DNA from: JAJRTA01 sp965603125
Lineage (GTDB): Bacteria; Zixibacteria; MSB-5A5; GN15; FEB-12
DNA: 64,000 nt
Assembly (NCBI GenBank): GCA_965603125.1
Contig: CBFDBU010000003.1
Coordinates: forward strand, 1 to 64,000
Direction: 5' to 3'
The notes below the pieces were generated by a model, which made no database searches, was not told where the DNA came from, and worked only from the letters and a program-made list of their open reading frames with translations. Position 1 is the first letter of the stretch. Every line of letters begins with the position of its first letter. Made by a program: the position numbers and the translations under genes. Shown here piece after piece: positions 33,100 to 40,728 of this stretch.

Positions 33100-33582
33100 A
33101 TGAAACAAGTAACGTTGCGCCCGATTACGAAGGAGAACCTCCGTGATTGTCTCAATTTGGAGGTTGACGAATCGCAAACCGGTTTGGTTGCCGGTAATGC
33201 CAAATCGTTAGCTGAAGCGTATGTGAATTCATCGCTCTACCCTTTGGGCGTATACGACATAGGGGCCAGAGGTTGGGAAACACCGAAGTCACCGATGGTT
33301 GGCTTCACGATGTACGAATTAGTGGCCGGAGTTGGGTTCATCCTGCGATTGATGATAGACCGGAAATACCAAAGACAGGGGTATGGTACGGCAACAATGA
33401 TCGAGGTAATGAGAAGATTGCGTCTGCATCCGGAAGTCGAAATGATAGCCACCAGCTATCGAAAAGAGAATGTTGCCGTCGCTGGTCTGTGCAGGAATCT
33501 GGGGTTCAGTGACTGGGACATAGAATGGGCTAAAGATTTTGAAGACGAGGTTTATATGATCCTGGACGGCACGGGAAGGTGA
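33100..33582 (+). CDS. GNAT-family N-acetyltransferase (spermidine/diamine-like)
   Basis: This 160-residue enzyme transfers an acetyl group from acetyl-CoA to an amine. The acetyl-CoA pyrophosphate loop is seen in RKYQRQGYGTATM (R-x2-G-x-G/A form, about residues 88-100), preceded by the strand GFILRLMIDRKYQ and followed by ENVAVAGLCRNLGF near the C-terminus. The layout most resembles spermidine/diamine acetyltransferases, though the substrate is not proven. I start at ATG 33100 (GAAAGGCAAAGA upstream) and not at an in-frame start 24 codons earlier, which adds no family sequence. Confidence 0.85.
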   Translation: MKQVTLRPITKENLRDCLNLEVDESQTGLVAGNAKSLAEAYVNSSLYPLGVYDIGARGWETPKSPMVGFTMYELVAGVGFILRLMIDRKYQRQGYGTATMIEVMRRLRLHPEVEMIATSYRKENVAVAGLCRNLGFSDWDIEWAKDFEDEVYMILDGTGR

Positions 33583-33639
33583 CACTCAACGGCGAACCTA
33601 TCCCACAGTCCCGCCAAGGGCAGGATGGGCCGCCGGATG

Positions 33640-33960
33640 TTACTTTTTGTCTTTCGCGTGAAAACCGATCTTGCGTTTCTTGGAGGGGGTGGGAGTCATC
33701 AGCTTCCGAATGGCATCGAATACTACCTTGAACTGAATATCGTACTTCTTCTCAAGGGCAGCGAGCTTGCGTGAAAGTTGTTCATTAGAGGCCAGCAGCC
33801 CACGAAGGTGCACGAAAGCGCGCATAATCTCGATATTGACCTGAACAGCCTGCTTACTTCTGAGTACGCTTGACAGCATGGCGACCCCTTGCTCGGTGAA
33901 GGCATAGGGCGGATACCTGCGTCCGCCGTGCAAACTTGAGATCACAATTTGTGATCTCAA
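33640..33960 (-). pseudogene. Truncated ORF6N-domain protein
   Basis: The 106-residue remainder has the second half of ORF6N-type proteins: GGRRYPPYAFTEQGVAMLSSVLRSKQAVQVNIEIMRAFVHLR and the coiled-coil tail ending KKRKIGFHAK. The DNA-binding N-terminal half, normally about 80 residues, is missing. The break lies at a 27-bp palindrome (33935-33961). Such genes are carried by phages and mobile elements. It is a remnant rather than a working gene. Confidence 0.75.
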
Positions 33961-33961
33961 G
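33935..33961. repeat. 27-bp perfect palindrome
   Basis: CTTGAGATCACAA (33935-33947), one central base, then TTGTGATCTCAAG (33949-33961). It falls inside the remaining start of the ORF6N frame, so part of it reflects the codons for an LRSQIVISS-like peptide. It could be a palindromic breakpoint rather than an operator. Confidence 0.5.
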
Positions 33962-34053
33962 ACGGCCTCCGGTCACCCTGAGCGCGGGCGAAGGGGGGCG
34001 CAATTGTGGGCCGGTGTCGCGGCGAGGTGTGGGTGGGGCGGGGAGGAATGGAT

Positions 34054-35283
34054 TCACGACTTGTTAGCTCTTGTTTCCTCCAGTAAATCGAGTGTGGCAA
34101 ACAATATTCGAGTGTAGTTGTCGTAATTCCATTCAATATCGCGCAGAGGCAGAATCACTTGTAAGCTCTCTGGGTCATCTATGACGAGTGCATCGTCTCG
34201 CAACACGTCTATCTGCGAAATCCGGACGTTCTGTTTGAGAATGTCAAAGGCTTCACCGCGTTGCTCCTCCGGCAGCAATGAGAAACTCTGGAATTCTGGC
34301 CTTTTTCGCGCCATCGCGTCGATCTCGTCGTCGGTAAATTCCGCCTCGGGTGGGTTGACAAGTTGAGTGGGGTGACCTGTCCCCTGATGGGCCACAAAGT
34401 CTCTGCACACTTTCAGCTTTGTTTTCCAATCCGCGAATTGCTTATCAGCGAAAATGTCCGCTAAGTCCGGACGGACCTTTCTAATCCTAGAAATGAACTT
34501 GGACTTTAGTAGACTTACATGTATTGGGTTGGTCACGCCGAGGTTGAGACGTTCGTTTATCACAAGGCCGAGTTGGTCTAGTCCACCAGATAACAGGATG
34601 TAATAGTAGCCCATCAGATGACCCCATTCAAGACTGAAACTCTGATTCTTGGCACCACACCTTTTTGCCGCACGCCTCTGTAATCTGTAGAACAACAATT
34701 TGTCCCTAGTGTACAGGATGTGCTCAAGTCTGTTGATTGCCAATGATCGTAACCGCTCTTGACCACTCGGCGAAAGGCAAGCCTTGAGTGATGATTGTTG
34801 CCAGATTCGAGTCGCCCGTTCACCATCCTTATCAACGTACGGATAGAAGTTGGTCCAAGGCATGTACCAGAAGGGCTTGCGAAAAGACCAGGGAATCTCG
34901 TGGCCTGCGACGAAGTACTCCATAACGCGCATTGCAGTATCAGAATCGGCGATAGTAATATGGTGCTCTTCCTCCAATCCGAATCGCTTTTCGAACTCCA
35001 GATTCCTGGTTATCAGAACATCTGCGTCGAGTTGGTTTGTGAGCTTGACGGCGTTGAGGCTGTATGGTTCACTATGCTCAAGTCCGTCGGTAGAGCCATA
35101 TTCGTTTGCCAACTGGTGTGTTGCTGCCTCGTCGTTCGTCAAGACAGTCTCGACTCTCAGGACTCGTTCTGGAACGTCCTCCAAGTATCTATTCAACAGA
35201 AGAACACTGTCTTGTATCCTAGTAATATGTGACTGACCGATAACAGTATCGAGAACCAGCCTCAGTGACGTAGAACACATCAT
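34054..35283 (-). CDS. Protein with PIN-like N-terminus and HEPN-type motif
   Basis: This 409-residue protein belongs to no family I can name with certainty. The first ~100 residues look like a PIN nuclease: VLDT at residues 10-13 (Asp12), NDE at 50-52, and LDADVLITRN at 85-94, where a PIN domain has its last Asp (here Asn). A helical domain follows with a HEPN motif RDFVAH (R294, H299; R-x4-H) after a helical bundle containing GHLMGYYYILLSGGLDQ. Both folds often occur in RNA-cutting toxins and defence proteins. Codons are more AT-rich than neighbouring genes, suggesting transfer. It is isolated, with no obvious antitoxin. Confidence 0.6.
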   Translation of the reverse strand: MMCSTSLRLVLDTVIGQSHITRIQDSVLLLNRYLEDVPERVLRVETVLTNDEAATHQLANEYGSTDGLEHSEPYSLNAVKLTNQLDADVLITRNLEFEKRFGLEEEHHITIADSDTAMRVMEYFVAGHEIPWSFRKPFWYMPWTNFYPYVDKDGERATRIWQQSSLKACLSPSGQERLRSLAINRLEHILYTRDKLLFYRLQRRAAKRCGAKNQSFSLEWGHLMGYYYILLSGGLDQLGLVINERLNLGVTNPIHVSLLKSKFISRIRKVRPDLADIFADKQFADWKTKLKVCRDFVAHQGTGHPTQLVNPPEAEFTDDEIDAMARKRPEFQSFSLLPEEQRGEAFDILKQNVRISQIDVLRDDALVIDDPESLQVILPLRDIEWNYDNYTRILFATLDLLEETRANKS

Positions 35284-35829
35284 TGACTGCTTTCTCTCGT
35301 AATAAGGATATGGTACCGTCCGTCCCCCCTCCTTCCCTCTATATAATCCGAAAATAATCTACCATTGTACACTATCTTGGGTGGCTGGCCTCGAATCTCT
35401 GTTCCAACAATACTCTACTGATTTTTCAGCCATTTAAGTCCTTGGCGAAAGGAAACGCCTGTGGTTGGCGGGGTCAAGTTTTTTTTGTGGAGGAGGAGGT
35501 CGGGTTTGAATATGGGAACCCGGTACGTACACCCACCAGCCGCTTTGCTCTTGGTGGGGTACCGATGTGCAAAGGGGCAGACGAGGGCGTCTGCCGCCCA
35601 CAGAAGTGACAGGGGGTGCGGGCTGGTGTCAGGTGTCGGGCAGAGACGCCCGACACCACACATGCGACGGGGACTGGATTCCGGGTCAGGCCCGGAATGA
35701 CGGAGGGGGTGAGCGTTGGCGCGCGAAGCGCGAATGACAGGCTTGCCTGCGCTCGCCCCTCGACTTCGGTCGCCATCCGGCCAAATTTATGATACCCCGG
35801 TCTTCTGAAATACAGTATATTGGCTGCCG
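35284..35829. other. 546-bp spacer packed with hairpins
   Basis: No gene is supported. It holds a bulged hairpin 35521-35564 (CGGTAC/GTACCG outer stem, CCCACC/GGTGGG inner), 35576-35595 (GGCAGACG/CGTCTGCC), 35632-35657 (GGTGTCGGGC/GCCCGACACC) and 35678-35698 (ATTCCGGG/CCCGGAAT), plus AT-rich sequence next to the PIN-like gene. A TATATT at 35816-35821 lies just before dnaX but has no good -35 partner. Confidence 0.6.
35632..35657. repeat. 10-bp hairpin with AGAGAC loop
   Basis: GGTGTCGGGC pairs with GCCCGACACC around AGAGAC. It shares its core with 32688-32711 and 32730-32753, while the outer stem bases differ. Confidence 0.7.
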
Positions 35830-37515
35830 ATGAGCTATCTCGTTCTCGCACGCAAATACCGGCCGCAGCGATTTGAAGATATTGTCGCTCAGGAGCATGT
35901 CACCCGCACGCTGCAGAACGCCGTGAGAAACGACAGAATTGCGTCGGGATACCTTTTCTGCGGTCCTCGCGGCACGGGCAAGACGACTACCGCCCGGGTC
36001 CTGGCCAAAGCGCTCAACTGCGTCAAGGGCCCCACCCCCGATCCCTGCGGAGAATGTTCGGCCTGCAAGGAGATAGCAGCCGGGACGTCGCTGGACGTCC
36101 TGGAGATCGACGCCGCCTCCAACACCGGAGTCGATGACGTTCGCACCCTTCGGGAAAACGTCCGCTATCTGCCGACGTCGGGCAAGAAGCGCATTTATAT
36201 AATCGACGAGGTGCACCGTCTCTCGGGAGCAGCCTTTGACGCTCTTCTCAAGACGCTTGAAGAGCCGCCGTCGCACGTTGTCTTCATGTTTGCCACCACG
36301 GAGCCTTTGAAGGTTCCGGAGACCATCCTGTCACGGACACAGCGATTTGACCTCAAGCGGGTGCCGACCGCCGCGCTGGTGTCGCACCTTTCGTCTATCG
36401 CCGGACGGGAAAGCCTTGACGTCGAGGAGCCGGTGCTCAAACTCCTGGCGCGAAAAGCGGACGGTTCCGTTCGCGACAGCCTTTCCCTTCTGGACCAGGT
36501 GGCCGCCTTTGCCGGACAGAAGATCACCGAAGCGGACGTTGTGGCGGCGTTGAGCCTGGTAGCTCGCGAGGCGCTGTTTGAGTTCGCAGGCGGTATCGCC
36601 ACGCATGACAGCAAGGCGGTGTTGAAACTCGTCAAGGAGGTGGTCGACGCCGGGGTGGATATCGGTGATTTTGTGGCGGAGTTGCTGGAGCACCTGCGCA
36701 TCCTTCTGATCCTAGCCACCGATAAGGCTTCCGGTGACCTGATCGATATCACCCCCGAAGACCTGGCCGAGTATACGCGTCAGGCGGAGGATTTCTCAGT
36801 CGGTGATTTGCTTCGGTTGATGCAAATCGGTGCCGGGATCAACAGCGATCTGAGAAGCGGCCTCGACGAACGGCTGGTTCTTGAGGTCGCCGCCGTGAAA
36901 ATGGCCGAGATGGAGGCTACCGTTCGCTTTGAGGATGTTCTCGAACGCCTCAGGCAAATCCCTCCGGGTGAGGTGGGCGCTGCCTCCAACCTTTTCGGCC
37001 AGGTCGAAAAAAAAAATCATAATCGCGCCCCGACCGCGGCCAGTATGGAATCTGCTGTGGGAAACGATGCTTCCTCGCATGATTCTCCACGCAGCCTGAC
37101 GTTTTCCCCTCGAGCGGTGAACGCCGCCACTGTCCGCGCCGGTTGGCCCCGTTTGCTCAACCTGCTGAAACAGAAAAGCGCCATGCTGGCGTCGAACCTC
37201 GCCATGGCCGAAATACGAAACGTGGAAGAGAACCGGATACTGGCCGTCTTTGGAGCTTCCGGTACAGTGGCAAGGCAGGTGGTCGAGAAGCCGGGTTCTC
37301 TGGAGATGATAACGGGGTGTCTCCGAGAGCATTTTGGAACCAATCTTGGTATAAGGTTCGATATTGATCCGCACAAGGAGACCGAAGCTCCCGAGCCGGG
37401 CGCCCGGTCGTCCGCAAGAGTGGATGTGACGAAGATAGCCGACGACTCGCCCCGGATAAGGATGCTCCTGGAAAAAGTCGACGGCGAGATCATCGGAGTC
37501 AAAAAGAAGAAGTGA
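35830..37515 (+). CDS. dnaX: DnaX, DNA polymerase III subunit tau/gamma
   Basis: This 561-residue clamp-loader ATPase has the DnaX start MSYLVLARKYRPQRFEDIV, Walker A GPRGTGKTT (about residues 45-53), a four-Cys zinc module in CGECSAC and before it, Walker B IIDEVH and the sensor LSRTQRFD. The tail past residue 395 (tau-specific) is less conserved. At codons 393-396 an A10 run (37007-37016) could shift reading so that the product ends at TAA 37020-37022, giving a 397-residue gamma-like form. There is no clear Shine-Dalgarno site. ybaB/ebfC and recR follow, as in many bacteria. Confidence 0.95.
   Translation: MSYLVLARKYRPQRFEDIVAQEHVTRTLQNAVRNDRIASGYLFCGPRGTGKTTTARVLAKALNCVKGPTPDPCGECSACKEIAAGTSLDVLEIDAASNTGVDDVRTLRENVRYLPTSGKKRIYIIDEVHRLSGAAFDALLKTLEEPPSHVVFMFATTEPLKVPETILSRTQRFDLKRVPTAALVSHLSSIAGRESLDVEEPVLKLLARKADGSVRDSLSLLDQVAAFAGQKITEADVVAALSLVAREALFEFAGGIATHDSKAVLKLVKEVVDAGVDIGDFVAELLEHLRILLILATDKASGDLIDITPEDLAEYTRQAEDFSVGDLLRLMQIGAGINSDLRSGLDERLVLEVAAVKMAEMEATVRFEDVLERLRQIPPGEVGAASNLFGQVEKKNHNRAPTAASMESAVGNDASSHDSPRSLTFSPRAVNAATVRAGWPRLLNLLKQKSAMLASNLAMAEIRNVEENRILAVFGASGTVARQVVEKPGSLEMITGCLREHFGTNLGIRFDIDPHKETEAPEPGARSSARVDVTKIADDSPRIRMLLEKVDGEIIGVKKKK
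37007..37016 (+). promoter_or_regulatory. A10 slippery run in dnaX
   Basis: Ten A residues lie in the coding frame as GAA AAA AAA AAT. Insertion of one base in the mRNA, or a -1 ribosomal shift, continues as AAA TCA TAA and stops at 37020-37022, leaving domains I-III. dnaX uses such runs for programmed truncation in E. coli (ribosomal) and Thermus (transcriptional), which is the known precedent. Confidence 0.55.
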
Positions 37516-37547
37516 CAATGACTTTCAAATACAGGTAGGAGACGGCG

Positions 37548-37874
37548 ATGGGTAAGGGCGGAATCGGCAACATGATGAAACAGGTTCAGCAGATGCAGGC
37601 CAAGATGGACAAGATACAGACTGAACTAGAGAAGCGTGAAGTTGAAGGCTCTGCCGGGGGCGGCATGATCAAGGTGGTCGCCAACGGCAAGCAGGAGATA
37701 CTCTCGGTCACGATTGACCCGGAGGTCGTCGACAAGGACGAGATCGAAATGCTGCAGGATCTGATTGTCGCCGCCATCAGCCAGGCCAGGCAGAAAGCTC
37801 AGGAACTCCAGACGGAAAAGATGGCCGAGTTAACCGGCGGTTTGAATATCCCGGGACTGAACCTCCCCTTTTGA
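37548..37874 (+). CDS. YbaB/EbfC family nucleoid-associated protein
   Basis: This 108-residue protein forms dimers that bind DNA. Family sequence is GMMKQVQQMQAKMDKIQTELEKREVEG (here GNMMKQVQQMQAKMD...) followed by VTIDPEVVDKDEIEMLQDLIVAAISQA. Ribosome-binding AGGAG stands 7 bases before ATG. It lies between dnaX and recR, a widely conserved order. Confidence 0.95.
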   Translation: MGKGGIGNMMKQVQQMQAKMDKIQTELEKREVEGSAGGGMIKVVANGKQEILSVTIDPEVVDKDEIEMLQDLIVAAISQARQKAQELQTEKMAELTGGLNIPGLNLPF

Positions 37875-37886
37875 GGATAACTGCTT

Positions 37887-38483
37887 ATGTTTAAGTCAGC
37901 GGGATCGATCGAGCGACTGGTCAACAGGCTGGCCCGTATGCCGGGCGTGGGACGGAAGTCCGCCGCCAGGTTAGCCTTTCACATTCTTAAACTACCCAAG
38001 GAGGAGGCCTACGAGTTGGCGGATATTATCAGGGAAGTAAAGGAGAAAGTCGGCCTCTGCTCGCAGTGCTTTAATATCTCCGAAACGGACCCCTGCCATA
38101 CCTGCCGCGACCCCAATCGGAGCAGAGACATTATCTGTGTGGTCGAAGAGACCTCCGACGCAGCAGCGCTCGACAAGGTGGAAGGATACAGCGGGCTTTT
38201 CCATATCCTGGGCGGTCGCCTTTCCCCCTTAGACGGGATCGGACCGGATGATCTCAGGATCAGGGAGTTGCTGGAGCGGATCAAAGAGGGAGTGGAAGAA
38301 GTTGTCATCGCCACCAATCCCAATGTGGAGGGTGAAGCCACGGCCATCTACCTCGCTGGGTTGCTCAAGCCGCTGGGCGTCAAGGTCACCCGCATTGCGC
38401 GCGGACTGCCGGTAGGCTCAGATCTCGAATTCGCCGATTCGGCCACGCTCAGCCGGGCGCTTCAGGGACGACAGGAGTTCTGA
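37887..38483 (+). CDS. recR: RecR recombination protein
   Basis: This 198-residue protein has an N-terminal helix-hairpin-helix (ARMPGVGRKSAARLAFHIL), a four-Cys zinc finger (CSQCFNISETDPCHTC, about residues 53-68), a Toprim domain (VVEETSDAAALDK, then ATNPNVEGEATA) and a C-terminal helix. RecR loads RecA with RecO and RecF at gaps. Length and order after ybaB are standard. Confidence 0.96.
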   Translation: MFKSAGSIERLVNRLARMPGVGRKSAARLAFHILKLPKEEAYELADIIREVKEKVGLCSQCFNISETDPCHTCRDPNRSRDIICVVEETSDAAALDKVEGYSGLFHILGGRLSPLDGIGPDDLRIRELLERIKEGVEEVVIATNPNVEGEATAIYLAGLLKPLGVKVTRIARGLPVGSDLEFADSATLSRALQGRQEF

Positions 38484-38493
38484 GCAAAGTCTG

Positions 38494-40629
38494 ATGCTAC
38501 GCGACAGCCGGATCAGAAAGGCGCTGTACCTTCATGTCGGCGTGATAGCGGTCTTTATCGTGGGGCGGCTCTGGGGAGGAGACCTCTTCCACAACAACTG
38601 GTCGTTCATTCACTGGCAGCACCAGCCGGTCTGGTACAGCATCCTGTGGCTTGGTCTGCTGGTAGCGCTGACGCCGGCGCTGGCCGTTTATCTGGACAGG
38701 ATAGCGCGGCTGCTTACCACAAGGCCGGCTGTAATCATCGCGGCCGCCGTTCTGTTTCTCCTGCTGATTCTGTTTCAGTTCGACTCGATAGTCTATGGCG
38801 GCGGCAACCTTCGCGTGAAGCAGATCTCTCAGGCTCCCGAGATAATTCTCCGCTGGTTCGAATATGGCGTCGTGATGCTGGTCTCATGGGCGTACCATGC
38901 CTTCAACCTCTTTAACTGGCATTACGTGACGTCTACCTCAGGCAACATTGCCGGAACTCATGCCTGGAAAACGTTCGCGTTCATCTGCACGCTGGCTTCG
39001 CTCGTCGGTTCCATCAAACTGGCACGGGAATTGACCGGGGACTCGGTGCGACGCCTTCCTATGTTTGTGATCCTTTTCTTCGGCCCCCAGTCTCTGCTCT
39101 ATTTCGGCTTCGTGGGTGTTGAGCCGGTCGTGGTCGCGGTCACGATCTGGTTTGCGCTCCTGGTCGTAAGGTTGAATCGCGAGTTCAGCACCAACCGCCT
39201 GTTGGCGCTCTCGTTCATAGTTGTGGTAGGGGTCCTTTTACACTTCTGGCTGCTCTATCTCATCCCGGCGACCGTGTTCGTCGCGCTGCGTCAGACCTTC
39301 AGGCAAGCCCGCAAACGTGCGCACCTGCCCCTTGCCGCAGGGCTTCTCACGTATGTCGTGTTGCTCGTTCTCGTGTATGTCCGGGGACATCACGACTTCG
39401 AGTTCTCAGGACACCTGCTCTTCCTGACCGGCAAGAGTCCGTTTGGCGACTACGCCCTTTTCTCGCCACGCCACATCGGAGATATCCTGCAGGTGTTCTT
39501 CCTGGCCTTTCCAGCGTTGCTGGTGGTCAAGTATCTCTTCTTTGGAAAGCTGAGAACATTGCCCGCCGACGACAATATCGTAACGGCCGGCCTCATGGTT
39601 CTGGCGGGGAACACGGTCCTGGTTATTCTGGATCCCGTTCACAGCATCGTTTTAGATCTACCGCGACTGGTGGCGTATCTCACGCCTCTGGCCTTCCTGC
39701 TGGCGCTCCTGACAAGAGACGTAAGTATCGACAATCCAAACGGCCGGCGCCTGTTGGCCTTCCTCGCGGCAACGTCGCTGCTTGTGCCGTTGAGCTACCT
39801 GCCTGTGTACCTGAAGATCAATCACGCCAACACGTACGCCTCCGAGTATTTCGAAAAGCATGAGTTCTATTATCGGGGCGGCTGTTTTGCCTTCCGGGAT
39901 GCATACTTTTACAAACATGTTGCCGGCGGTCAGGATGACGATTTGTCTCTTGACCTGGATCGAATCAAGTACGGCGATTTCGACAGCGCCGATCCGACCA
40001 AGACCGACCTTGAGAAAGCCAACGCCTGGGAATGGAAGCTGCCGACCAAAGCGCCCGACCACCTGAATTTCCGCGGGGCCGACGATCTGATTTCGGCCGG
40101 GCATCTCCAGGAGGCGCTGGAATTGCTCAATCACATGAAAGCCCAGAACCCGTACCGGTCGGATGTGCGGACTCTCCTTTCCAGCCTGCTGATCCGAATG
40201 AAACGCTATGACAAAGCCAGGATAGCAATTGACTCCGCGTTGATGCTTGATCCGTATCGCAATGAGAACCTGAGAAACAACTATATCCATTACCGCGACA
40301 CAAGAGACTATTACAAAGCCCTCAAAGCGGCCAGGCGCGCCGCCGAGTACTTTCCGGGTGACGCCTGGATTGCCTCCGATATCATGATAATCCACCACCG
40401 CAGCGGCAATCGCCAGACAGCCGACTTGATGGCCCGCTCGCTTTTGGAAGCAGACTCCAGTCTGCCGTATCCATACTTGATCTTAGGATTTACCGCTGAA
40501 GGCCGCGGAAACAGCGAGTTGGCGATCAAGCGCTACGAGAAGTTTATCTCGCTGGCCCCGGAACATGCCGAAACCCCGCAGATCAGAAAGCGGTTGAACG
40601 ACCTGGTGCTCAAGCGTACGGAGAAGTAA
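38494..40629 (+). CDS. Multi-pass membrane protein with C-terminal TPR
   Basis: This 711-residue protein has about eleven transmembrane helices in the first 440 residues. The loop between helices 3 and 4 is long and acidic-to-basic (RVKQISQAPEIILRWFEYG). A soluble C-terminal domain of TPR-like repeats (about 525-700: LISAGHLQEALELLNHMK, SLLIRMKRYDKARIAIDSAL, ALKAARRAAEYFPG) follows. The membrane part resembles GT-C glycosyltransferase or O-antigen-type polytopic proteins, but no catalytic Asp motif is clear, so I leave the function open. It starts 10 bp after recR. Confidence 0.75.
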   Translation: MLRDSRIRKALYLHVGVIAVFIVGRLWGGDLFHNNWSFIHWQHQPVWYSILWLGLLVALTPALAVYLDRIARLLTTRPAVIIAAAVLFLLLILFQFDSIVYGGGNLRVKQISQAPEIILRWFEYGVVMLVSWAYHAFNLFNWHYVTSTSGNIAGTHAWKTFAFICTLASLVGSIKLARELTGDSVRRLPMFVILFFGPQSLLYFGFVGVEPVVVAVTIWFALLVVRLNREFSTNRLLALSFIVVVGVLLHFWLLYLIPATVFVALRQTFRQARKRAHLPLAAGLLTYVVLLVLVYVRGHHDFEFSGHLLFLTGKSPFGDYALFSPRHIGDILQVFFLAFPALLVVKYLFFGKLRTLPADDNIVTAGLMVLAGNTVLVILDPVHSIVLDLPRLVAYLTPLAFLLALLTRDVSIDNPNGRRLLAFLAATSLLVPLSYLPVYLKINHANTYASEYFEKHEFYYRGGCFAFRDAYFYKHVAGGQDDDLSLDLDRIKYGDFDSADPTKTDLEKANAWEWKLPTKAPDHLNFRGADDLISAGHLQEALELLNHMKAQNPYRSDVRTLLSSLLIRMKRYDKARIAIDSALMLDPYRNENLRNNYIHYRDTRDYYKALKAARRAAEYFPGDAWIASDIMIIHHRSGNRQTADLMARSLLEADSSLPYPYLILGFTAEGRGNSELAIKRYEKFISLAPEHAETPQIRKRLNDLVLKRTEK

Positions 40630-40728
40630 TGACGCGTCGATCGCGCCACGAGCGTCCGTGACTACTCTGTGCCCGACCCCACTTCTGTGTGGTATAAGTC
40701 CAGTCCATTGGCCCGTCCACCCATCCGG

